Assembly: GCA_031550095.1 (NCBI GenBank)
Contig: JAVBOX010000083.1
Location: 1-26,151 of the forward strand
DNA from: Avichristensenella sp031550095
Lineage (GTDB): Bacteria > Bacillota > Clostridia > Christensenellales > Aristaeellaceae
Reading direction: 5' to 3'
DNA: 26,151 nucleotides
In this document: piece after piece, positions 14,828-23,800 of the stretch
How positions within the stretch are numbered: the stretch's first letter is position 1
Layout: every line of letters starts with the position of its first letter
Notes under the pieces: generated by a model
Databases searched by the model: none
What the model saw: the letters and a program-made list of their open reading frames with translations, nothing else
Told to the model about the DNA's origin: nothing
Made by a program: the position numbers and the translations under genes

Positions 14828-17800
14828 TTCGCGCCCCCGCCATTCATGACCAGGCGCACATTGGCCGCCCCAAAGCAGCCCATCAGCGTTTGAATCAGCT
14901 CGTCATCCGGCCTGCACCAGTAGCGTTCCGGCGCTTGCAGGGTTAGCTTTTCTTGGTCAACGCGAAACAATACGGGGGTTGTGCCCCGCTGGGAGGCCAG
15001 CAGGGGCAGCGCTTCATTCATCTGGTCCCTGGAGGGCACGAGAATCCATAGTTTCCCCTCTGGGGGCGCTAGGGTCCTATTTTCTCCGAAGGGTTCCTCC
15101 CCATTTGAACGCGGCACCATTCCATCCCTCTGAAGGGGATGCGCCTCATCCACGATCAGCTTGGGCGCCTCATCCTCCCGAATGGATAGCCTGCCCGACA
15201 AGACGATGGGCTTATCCACATCCAGTTCGCTGTTCAGCCGCTCCCAAACCTTGGGGAACACAAGGCCCTCCACCTGGCCGGTCAAATCCTCCAGAACGAT
15301 AATGCCCATCAGGGTGTTGGCCTTCGTAGTCTTTGCCCGAACATCCGTGAGAATACCCCCCAGGCGGACGCGTTGGCCGTCAAAATCGATTCCATGGTCT
15401 TCCCGTTCGGAGAGGTCTTCCAAAAAGCGGGTAGAGCAGTCCATGGCTTCCAGGGCCTCTCGGTATTCATCCAAGGGATGGCCTGTGATGTACACCCCGG
15501 TAACCTCTTTTTCCATGGCCAGCAACGCGCGGTGGGAGTGCTCCGGCATGCCGGGCAGCGGCGGGGACACGTCCTCCATCGCAGTTTCCTCCATCAAGCC
15601 GCCGAACAGGGAAAGCTGGCCGGAAACGTTGCGCTTGCGCACCTGGGCGGCACCGTCCATGGCCTTTTCGTAGATGTGCATCAGCTGCGCCCGGTTAGCG
15701 CCCGTTCCATCGAAGGCGCCCGCCCGGATCAGGCTTTCCACCACCCGTTTGTTGATGTGCTCATCCCCCACCCGACGGGCAAAGTCATAGATATCCCGGA
15801 AGGGCCCTCCTTTGACGCGCTCCTCCACAACGGCCTCCAGCGCGTGGTTGCCAGTGCCCTTAATGGCGCCAAGGCCGAAGCGGATCGCGGGCTTGCCCAT
15901 GGCCGCGTCCGCATCCACGCTGAATTTCCGCCGGCTCTTGTTCACATCCGGCGGCAATACCTCAATGCCATTCTTTCGACAGTACTGGATGTATTGGGCG
16001 ATTTTTGCCGTATTTCCCGTTACGCTGTTCATGATCGCCGCCATGAAAGGAACGGGGTGGTGGAGCTTTAGCCACGCCGTCTGCACGGAAATGACCCCAT
16101 ACCCTGTAGCGTGGGACTTATTGAAGGCGTAAGAAGCGAACGCGGCCATCTCATCGAAAATGTGGGCGGCCGTCTCTTCCGGAACCCCGTTGCGCACTGC
16201 GCCCGGAACCGTTAACACGCCGTTTTCCACCAGCCCATGAATGAAGTATGCCCGTTCCTGGGCCATCACATCTCGCTTTTTTTTCGCCATTGCCCGGCGA
16301 ACCAGATCGCTGCGACCCATGGAATAGCCCGCCAGATCCCGGACGATCTGCATCACCTGCTCCTGATAGACCATGCAGCCATAGGTAACCTCCAGGATGG
16401 GGCGAAGCTTCTCATGGGCATAGGTCACCGTGGCCGGATCATTCTTCCCTTCGATATACCGGGGAATGGATTCCATGGGCCCGGGCCGGTACAGGGAGAT
16501 AGCCGCGATGATATCCTCAAAGCAGGAGGGCTTCATGTTGGTCAGGAAGGTCCGCATGCCCCCGCTTTCCAGCTGGAACACCCCATCCGTGTCCCCCTCG
16601 GAAATCATGGCGTACGCGGCGGGATCATCCATGGGGATATCCTCCGGCCGCATATCCACCCCGGATTCCCGCATCATGTCCAGGGTATCCCGAATCACGG
16701 TGAGCGTGCGAAGGCCCAGGAAATCCATCTTCAGGAGTCCCAAGCGCTCCAGGGTACCCATGGGATACTGGGTGGTGATCACATCGTCGTTTTTCTGCAG
16801 GGGAACGTATTCCGTTACAGGCTTATGGGTGATGAGCACCCCGGCGGCGTGGGTGGACGCGTGGCGGGGCATGCCCTCCAGGGAGCGGGCCATGTCCACC
16901 AACCGCTTGGCCCGGGGATCCTCCTCCACCTTGCGCCGGAAATCCGGGTTAACGGCCAGCGCCTTCTCCAAGGTCATGTCCAGGGCAAAGGGAACAAGCT
17001 TGGCAATTAAGTCCACCTCAGCGTAGGGATAGCCTAAAACACGCCCCACATCCCGGATCACCGCCTTGGCCGCCATGGTGCCAAACGTGATGATCTGGGC
17101 CACATGGTCCTCTCCATACTTTTTGGCTACATAGTCGATGACTTCCTGGCGGCGCTCATAGCAAAAGTCAATATCCAAATCCGGCATGGACATGCGCTCC
17201 GGGTTTAGGAAGCGCTCGAAGAGCAGGTTATACTGGATTGGGTCTACCCCGGTGATACCCAGGGTATAGGCCACAATGGAGCCCGCTCCGCTTCCGCGGC
17301 CAGGTCCCACCATGATCCCATGGTCCTTGGCATACTTGATGAAATCCCAGGTGATGAGAAAATAGTCCACATACCCCATCTTCTGGATCATGGCCAGCTC
17401 ATAGTCAAGGCGATCCTGGGCCTCCTGGTTATTCGGCGCGTACAAGGCAGCGAGGCCTTTCTCGCATTCAGCCCGAAGAAGTTCCTCCGCCAAAGCGCCT
17501 GACTCCAAAGGAAATTTGGGCAGATGAATGGTCTTAAAATCGAAATCCACATGACAGCGCTGGGCGATTTCCTGGGTGACGCTCACCGAATCGGGCCATT
17601 TGGGAAACAGAGCGGCCATTTCATCCGGCGTTTTCAAGAAAAGCTCCCGGGTGGACATGTGCATCCGGTTCTCATCCTCCAGGGTCTTTCCAGTCTGAAT
17701 GCACATGAGGACTTCCTGGGCTTCCGCGTCATTGGCGCCCAGGTAATGAACGTCGTTGGTGGCCACCAAGGGGATATCCAGCTCCTTTGCCAGACGCACC

Positions 17801-18363
17801 AGCTTGGGCAGAACCATCCGCTCATCCGGGATGCCGTGATCCTGTATTTCGATATAGAATTTTTCCTTCCCAAAGATATCGATATTGCGGAGCGCGGCGC
17901 GTTTCGCCGTTTCCTCCTGCCCATCCAAAAGCGCCTGGGGAATTTCCCCGGATAGGCACGCGGACAAGCAGATAAGCCCTTCCGAATGCCGCCGGAGCAG
18001 CGCAAAATCCACGCGAGGCTTGTAATAGAATCCCCGGGTCCAGCCATCGGAAACCAGCTTGGTGAGGTTTCGATAGCCCTCGTTGTTTTCGCACAGCAGG
18101 ATGAGGTGGTTGTATTCCCGGGCGGCGGACTGCTTCTCATTCATGTCCTCGCAGACATAAACCTCGCAGCCGATGACCGGATGAATCCCCCGCTTGACGG
18201 CCTCCGAAAAGAAATCGATCACGCCATACATGACCCCGTGATCCGTAATGGCGCAAGCGGTCATACCCGCTTCCTGGACCCGGTCCAGCAACTTGCCGAT
18301 GGGGCAGGCGCCGTCCAGCAGGCTATATTCCGTATGCAGGTGCAGATGAGCAAATGGGGGCAT
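14824..18363 (-). CDS. dnaE: DNA polymerase III subunit alpha (DnaE type)
   Basis: 1,179 aa. The start MPPFAHLHLHTEYSLLDG follows AAAGGAG; an upstream ATG is ignored. The PHP domain retains all visible metal ligands (H6/H8/H10, D17, TDHG H42, CE E67, H86, C136 region, NDVH D204/H206), so it may bind metal and be active or structural. The polymerase core has GPGRGSGAGSIV (about 353-364) and the catalytic PDLDIDF (about 394-400). HhH motif NKRVVESLIRAGAFD and an OB fold (VRLGGILTDVRAKTTKANTL) follow. There is no PolC-type N-terminal OB domain or inserted exonuclease, so this is DnaE, not PolC. Bacillota usually carry both. It heads a three-gene unit with DUF1294 and ATP-grasp. Confidence 0.96.
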   Translation of the reverse strand: MPPFAHLHLHTEYSLLDGACPIGKLLDRVQEAGMTACAITDHGVMYGVIDFFSEAVKRGIHPVIGCEVYVCEDMNEKQSAAREYNHLILLCENNEGYRNLTKLVSDGWTRGFYYKPRVDFALLRRHSEGLICLSACLSGEIPQALLDGQEETAKRAALRNIDIFGKEKFYIEIQDHGIPDERMVLPKLVRLAKELDIPLVATNDVHYLGANDAEAQEVLMCIQTGKTLEDENRMHMSTRELFLKTPDEMAALFPKWPDSVSVTQEIAQRCHVDFDFKTIHLPKFPLESGALAEELLRAECEKGLAALYAPNNQEAQDRLDYELAMIQKMGYVDYFLITWDFIKYAKDHGIMVGPGRGSGAGSIVAYTLGITGVDPIQYNLLFERFLNPERMSMPDLDIDFCYERRQEVIDYVAKKYGEDHVAQIITFGTMAAKAVIRDVGRVLGYPYAEVDLIAKLVPFALDMTLEKALAVNPDFRRKVEEDPRAKRLVDMARSLEGMPRHASTHAAGVLITHKPVTEYVPLQKNDDVITTQYPMGTLERLGLLKMDFLGLRTLTVIRDTLDMMRESGVDMRPEDIPMDDPAAYAMISEGDTDGVFQLESGGMRTFLTNMKPSCFEDIIAAISLYRPGPMESIPRYIEGKNDPATVTYAHEKLRPILEVTYGCMVYQEQVMQIVRDLAGYSMGRSDLVRRAMAKKKRDVMAQERAYFIHGLVENGVLTVPGAVRNGVPEETAAHIFDEMAAFASYAFNKSHATGYGVISVQTAWLKLHHPVPFMAAIMNSVTGNTAKIAQYIQYCRKNGIEVLPPDVNKSRRKFSVDADAAMGKPAIRFGLGAIKGTGNHALEAVVEERVKGGPFRDIYDFARRVGDEHINKRVVESLIRAGAFDGTGANRAQLMHIYEKAMDGAAQVRKRNVSGQLSLFGGLMEETAMEDVSPPLPGMPEHSHRALLAMEKEVTGVYITGHPLDEYREALEAMDCSTRFLEDLSEREDHGIDFDGQRVRLGGILTDVRAKTTKANTLMGIIVLEDLTGQVEGLVFPKVWERLNSELDVDKPIVLSGRLSIREDEAPKLIVDEAHPLQRDGMVPRSNGEEPFGENRTLAPPEGKLWILVPSRDQMNEALPLLASQRGTTPVLFRVDQEKLTLQAPERYWCRPDDELIQTLMGCFGAANVRLVMNGGGAK

Positions 18364-18603
18364 ATGATTCTCCTTTGCGCGTATACCGGTTCTTTGGCAG
18401 TAGTATAGCATAATATGCCGCATCATTGGAAGAACGCATTCTCAGGGCAAGGGGCGGAGGAAAACGCACCGGCAGCTACGTTGACCGGAGCGCGACACGG
18501 CCATGCGGAAAAAGATCCGGAGATACGGGCAATTTCTAACGCAAATTGACATAATGTCGGCGTCCGATGAAGAGAAGTAGGATCGGCAGCGGGCTTTGGA
18601 CCC
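18364..18603. other. Intergenic region upstream of dnaE
   Basis: This is most of the 310-base gap between dnaE and the solute-binding protein gene. At 18402-18410 the minus strand reads TGCTATACT, an extended -10 without a good -35, about 40 bases before the dnaE start, and it is the likely dnaE promoter. Nothing else is recognised between 18411 and 18603. Confidence 0.35.
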
Positions 18604-18643
18604 AAAACAGCCGCCTCCAGCCGGCATTGCACGGGCTGGAGGC
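18604..18643 (-). terminator. Rho-independent terminator after the solute-binding protein gene
   Basis: A perfect 10-bp stem GCCTCCAGCC/GGCTGGAGGC (18613-18622 and 18634-18643) has an 11-base loop. On the minus strand it is followed by GGCTGTTTTGGG. It lies about 30 bases past the stop codon. Confidence 0.75.
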
Positions 18644-18673
18644 GTGAGATTCTTGATGGGATTTACAATGGGT

Positions 18674-20716
18674 TTATGGATTGGCGGCGGGCGCCTCAGT
18701 CGTTGCTTCGCCGAAGTCCACGGGGATTAAATCCGGAAGGATGGGCTCATCGGAGATGTACGCATAGGGAATCGCCAGTGCCCAGCTCGCGTGTTCCGCG
18801 ATGTTATATCCCTGCAAATCCTTGGGATAGAAGTCGAAATACACGTTTGAATACAGAGGAACCATGGGCATTACATCCACAAAGCGATACTGGAAATCGA
18901 GCCAGTTCTCCACATAGGCGCGCATATCCGCGCTGGGGGTGGAGCGCATAGCCCAAGCCCGGTTCATCAGCTCTTCGTCGCGAATGCCCGTCTTGTTTGT
19001 GGATCCCTGATACGCGTCCGCCGTATTGAAATCAAGATAAGGGTCGAAGATATAATCGAAGTTGGTTGCCAGGAAGAACATGTTATAGGTGCGCTCGGTC
19101 TGGCGGTAATAATGCTTGAGGAGCTCCTCAAAGGATAGCGCTTGCACCTCAAGCCCAATGCCCAGTTCCTCAAAAGAGGCGCTAATTTCTTTCTCCAGGA
19201 AATCGCCAGTGCTGTTTTCCGCCGGCCACGCCCAGCGAATCATAAGCGCTTCCAGCTGGCCCTGGTTATCCCGATATCGGATATCATCCGTGCCCTTCAC
19301 AAAGGGCTGACCATCTTTGTTAAGGGTCCAACCATCATCCGCCAGCAGCCGCTCCGCCGCCGCCAGATCCTTCTGCATATAGAGGTTCTGAAGCTCTTCC
19401 TGAACGGAAAGGGCATCCAGGTTGTTCTCCGTGTTCTCCTGGAAGTTCTGGTTGATCATCCACTGGCCCAATCCATAATATCCATATACAGGAATGCCGT
19501 TGGTAGCCCCTACAAAGGATTCAACCACCGCCTGCTTGTCAACGCAATAGGCGACCGCCTTGCGGACAGCGGCGCTTGAAGTGGGGCCTTCCTCGCAGGC
19601 AAACGCCAGGAAAGAAAAGCCTGTGCGGGGATAGTTGGCGCTGTTGATGCTGCCCGTAATATCGGACATCATGAGGCCCGCAGAAACCGGGGTCAAGCTT
19701 GAAACCTTGTTGAGCAGATTTACTTTGCCGCTTTCCATCTCGGCAATCATGGTATCGTTGTTCACCGTTTGAAAAACAAGCCGCTCAATATGGGGTTTCT
19801 GGCCTTCATAGTTTCCCACATAGTTTGGATTGATCACAAACGTGGCCACATGGGTTTCCTTATCAAAGGAATCCAGGAAATACGGGCCGCTCGTAACACG
19901 GGGGTTGTACAGATAGCCAGTTTCAGGATCAAGAATTGTCTTTTGCAGCATCTCCACCGAGAATTGGCCCGGCACAAATCCCGCCGCCTGCGTTCCAGCC
20001 GCATTGGCTGCCGCGCCAATATAGGCGCCCTGACCATCGTCAAACACATCGCAGCCAGGAGCGATGACGCTGATGGGATAAGGCGTAACGTTCAGCATCT
20101 CCAAGCCATAGAAATAGGGAAGGTATTCCGCCTTGATGGTAACGGAAAAAGAAGAATCAGAAAGCAAGCGCACGCCAGATAAGGCGCTTGACTCCCCCGC
20201 AGTATACTCGCTGAAGCCCAAAATTTTGTCTCGCTCCGTCTTCTGAGACGCCCCTATCTTTTGCATCTCGGGGGATCCAGAGAGCAGGTAGGAGAAGACA
20301 TAATCCTTGGCCGTAATCAGCGTTCCATCGTTATACATGAGCCCCGGTGTGAGCTCGATGGTATAGGTGCGGTCGTTGTTCGCGGCGGTGGTGGCCTCTA
20401 CCCGCTGCACGCAGGTGCCATTCATGGCGAGTCCCAACGTGCGGGTCCAGGCAACCGTGGAATAGCCATGGAGAAGGCCGCGGACATCCACGTCCGCCGT
20501 GTTGATGCCAAACTGATCCATTCCAAAATCGCCGCTGAGTTCGGTGGTATTGCCTACAATGAGCTGCGTGCCTTCCTGAATTCCGACCGGGTCTTCAACC
20601 GGGTCAAACGCGAAGATGGTCACAGTGCCATCCGTGCCGGCTCCCTCTTCCGCGAAAGCAGCACAGGCGCTCATAAGCAGCAGAGCCGCAAGCAGACATG
20701 CTAAGAGCTTCTTCAT
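18674..20716 (-). CDS. Extracellular solute-binding protein, family 5 (peptide/nickel ABC type)
   Basis: 680 aa, longer than the usual 500-600. MKKLLACLLAALLLMSACAA is a Sec signal. Its MSAC is a poor lipobox, and cleavage after AFA (residues 20-22) would release a soluble protein, so lipid anchoring is doubtful. The family marks of SBP_bac_5 are present: YTIELTPGLMYNDGTLITAKDYVFSY, VTSGPYFLDSF, AVRKAVAYCVDKQAVVESFVG and late VMPMVPLYSN. Such proteins bind oligopeptides or other ligands outside the cell for an ABC importer. No permease or ATPase gene adjoins it. It lies 101 bases after the giant repeat protein, with a hairpin between them, and may share its transcript. Confidence 0.85.
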   Translation of the reverse strand: MKKLLACLLAALLLMSACAAFAEEGAGTDGTVTIFAFDPVEDPVGIQEGTQLIVGNTTELSGDFGMDQFGINTADVDVRGLLHGYSTVAWTRTLGLAMNGTCVQRVEATTAANNDRTYTIELTPGLMYNDGTLITAKDYVFSYLLSGSPEMQKIGASQKTERDKILGFSEYTAGESSALSGVRLLSDSSFSVTIKAEYLPYFYGLEMLNVTPYPISVIAPGCDVFDDGQGAYIGAAANAAGTQAAGFVPGQFSVEMLQKTILDPETGYLYNPRVTSGPYFLDSFDKETHVATFVINPNYVGNYEGQKPHIERLVFQTVNNDTMIAEMESGKVNLLNKVSSLTPVSAGLMMSDITGSINSANYPRTGFSFLAFACEEGPTSSAAVRKAVAYCVDKQAVVESFVGATNGIPVYGYYGLGQWMINQNFQENTENNLDALSVQEELQNLYMQKDLAAAERLLADDGWTLNKDGQPFVKGTDDIRYRDNQGQLEALMIRWAWPAENSTGDFLEKEISASFEELGIGLEVQALSFEELLKHYYRQTERTYNMFFLATNFDYIFDPYLDFNTADAYQGSTNKTGIRDEELMNRAWAMRSTPSADMRAYVENWLDFQYRFVDVMPMVPLYSNVYFDFYPKDLQGYNIAEHASWALAIPYAYISDEPILPDLIPVDFGEATTEAPAANP

Positions 20717-20763
20717 TCTACTTACCCCTTCTTTTGAAAGCGTTCTTTATCGTGTGAAGTCTG

Positions 20764-20797
20764 ATGGATGGGGCCGCCTATGGGCGACCCCATCCAT
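20764..20797 (-). promoter_or_regulatory. Intercistronic hairpin between the giant repeat protein and solute-binding protein genes
   Basis: A perfect 10-bp stem ATGGATGGGG/CCCCATCCAT encloses an inner CGCC/GGCG stem. No T-run follows on the minus strand, so it looks more like an mRNA processing or stability stem than a terminator. Confidence 0.5.
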
Positions 20798-20817
20798 ATC
20801 GGTATTCGGTAAGGCTC

Positions 20818-23800
20818 TTACTCGAAGCAGTCGCCCATGTTCTTGCCGCCGATGCCGCCTAGCGGGATATCGTCGTCCATGAGCTGGTAGTACGAGGTTA
20901 CCACGACGCCACGTGCCCTCAAAGCGAGCAGTCTGGCAATCTCCGTTTCCGTTAGCGCCTGGTAGATGATTGACGCTTCAAAGTCGGCATCCTGCATCAT
21001 GCAATAGCTGCTCGGGCCTTGTAAGAAGAGCTCGCCATCCAGCGTAAATTCCACGGAGAGCGGGAAGTAGGCATCGTTTTCGATGGGTACGAACTGATAG
21101 ATTTCGCCCTTTTCCAGCCATACCTCGGTGTCAGGGGCAATGACCGTGCCGTCCTGCAGGACATGATGCACTGTCAGCAGATGGACTTCGGCCCATTGGG
21201 CATAGAGCTTGACACCCTCGCCGCCAATGACATCCGCCTCATCCACCACATTCAGCCCCTGCTGGTCGTAGGTCCAGTTCTTGAACTTCAGTCCGGTCCT
21301 CATCAGAAGCAACGCGACAGGATGCTTGGCGCTAATCGGGTCATCTTGATCGAAATACTCGCCATCATACACCACCTCATCCGTTCCGTCGAGGAAGTTT
21401 CCGTGATACTCCACCTGCGCGTAGATGCTCAATCCAAGGGGCAGATCCTCGACTTCCAGTTCATAGTCTCGGAGCTCTGAAGCCTTCGCCAGGAAGATAT
21501 CATACATGTTCCGCCCAATCGGAGAGGTCGGTCCGCCGTTGTTGCTAAAGCTGAGTGAGCTTGTCAGATTGATGGATTGCGCGGTGTCACCATTCATCAG
21601 CCCAATCACTTCAAAGGGGTATTCCTTGGGATCCGTCGCGCCGTAAGGCATGGATGTTTCTAGAGGCTTCACCGTTAGCTTCACCTTTTTGAACTCAAAG
21701 GTGCTCTTGATCATCTCCACGGCGGACACATCGTAGTTCGGGTTCAGGCCATCCCACTCGGGAATGAACCAATGTTCTGTTCCAACGCTGTTATCAGTCG
21801 GATCGCCGCGGACAACTTTCCACTTGAGCGGGTCGCCATCTGCAGGCAGCGCATTCAAGTTGGGCGTGCTGCCCGGCAAGGGAACCGTTGTGCCGTACTC
21901 AAACGGCCCAGGCTGTCCGTTAACCAGCGGCGTATTCGCTGAGATCGTACCCGTGACGACAAACTTGTTGATAACCACTTCGCCCTTCACGGGGGTGATG
22001 TTGTAGTTGCTGGTAATGTTGGCACTACCCAGCATGATCGTAACCTGGTTTGCCTGGAATTCAATGGGATACTTGCCGGCGTTTTTGCCGTAGACGCCCT
22101 TGTTAATGGTAACGATGGCGCCCGCGGGCAGGGACAGCGACGTATCCGCGAATTCAACCAAGCCCTCAAAGCTGGCAAACCCTTGCTCCAGACCATTGTA
22201 GGTAAATTCGTTGGGCACGAACGGGGCCACCTTAATGTTGATCTTCGTCCCCTCGATCGTCAGCTTACCGTCCACGCGAGTAATCTCATAGTTGGACGAT
22301 AGATCCGTGCCCGGGAAATCGGTGCCAGTGTAGATGATCTTCGCGTCTCCATCGTTGATCTTCGTCGGGTATACGTTGGGGACGATGCCTTCACCGTAAG
22401 CGGTTATATCCAGGCTCAGCAGTTTATCCAGAGGGCCGCCCGCGGTAACCTTGCCGGTGGTGACCGTCTTTTGGATCAACTGGCCGGTATACCTTTCAGT
22501 AACCGGGTCGGGAGTGACGGAGATCGGGAGTTTCGTGTGGGCTGGATCACTTCCATCCCTGGCCTCGATTTTCAGGTTTCCGACTTCGCGCACGATGTTG
22601 TAGTTTTCGCTGATATCTGTCGCGCCAAACATAATCTTGACATCCTCGGGCTTCTTGAAGGTAATCGGATAATCACCCGGGATGAAGCCTGTGCCTGAGG
22701 CGCTCGCCACGAGCCGATACTGGCCAGTAATCAGGTCCGTACGGTCGATCGTCGCGCCGGTCGCTACCGTAATCTGCGAACCGGAGTACACTCTGGTCTC
22801 ATCGTTTGCAGTCACGGTGACGTCGATTCTGTCGCCGCCGGTCAACTTGGTGATGGTCAAAGTACCGTTGACGGGAACAATCGTGAAGTTCTTCGTCGCG
22901 TCCACAGGAGGTCCGCCCTTGCCATCGTCATACATGATCTTCACGGACTTGAGGACGATGGGATAGGTGCCGGGAATGTTCTGCACCGCGCTTTCCGCCA
23001 CAACTTCCGTCAGGGTAAAGCCAGCCGGGAGTTGGTTCGCTCCGGTCACATTTCCGCCAGGGCTGTCCAGCGTGAGCACTTGAACTCCCGCTTCCGGAGT
23101 GCCCGGATACTTGGCCTTGACAGGCTTGCTGAGGAACGGGGTGCTGGTGCTGTTCACCGTAACCGTAATCGCCTGCGTCTTCTGGAGGATGACCAAGGTA
23201 CCCGATTTCGGCGTGATTTCGTAGTTTTCTGTCACATCCACCGTTCCGTTAGTGCCATCCGCGAGCGTCCCGGTGTAGGACAGATGGGTCTTATCCGCGC
23301 CCATCAGCACATTGATCGGGTAGGTGCCGGCAGGCGTGCCTGAGCCTTCGGCATAAATCGCCAGCTTGATCAGGGCGGGCACAGAGCCGCTGGTCAGCTT
23401 TCCGCCAGGCGTCGAGGTGATCAACGAGCCGGTAAAGTATTGGTTCTCGTTGTTCGCGGTGATGGTCAGCGGAATCTTCGGGTGACCAGGCTCGCCGAGC
23501 GCATGAATCACAAACTTGCCATTCACGCGGGTGATGTCATAGTTGCTGGTGATGTCCTTACCAGCGTAGGTTATCTTCACCGCGTCCGTGCCTGTGGCTG
23601 GAATCACGATGGGGTAGGTAGCCGGCACAACGCCGCTGGCCTTGCCGTTACCGGTCAGAACCAGGTTCACATCGGGATACAGTTCGCCAGTCCCCGTTCC
23701 GCGGACAACGGTCGCGGGCTTGGTAACGGATAGCAGGTTGCCGGTGTACCAGTCTTCCGCGTCTGCCGTCATCACTGTCAACGGAATCTGATGATCCACG

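Noticed and set aside
15212..15220. Perfect DnaA box TTATCCACA
   Set aside because: A single site inside dnaE coding sequence, with no cluster or A/T-rich unwinding region, so not an origin.
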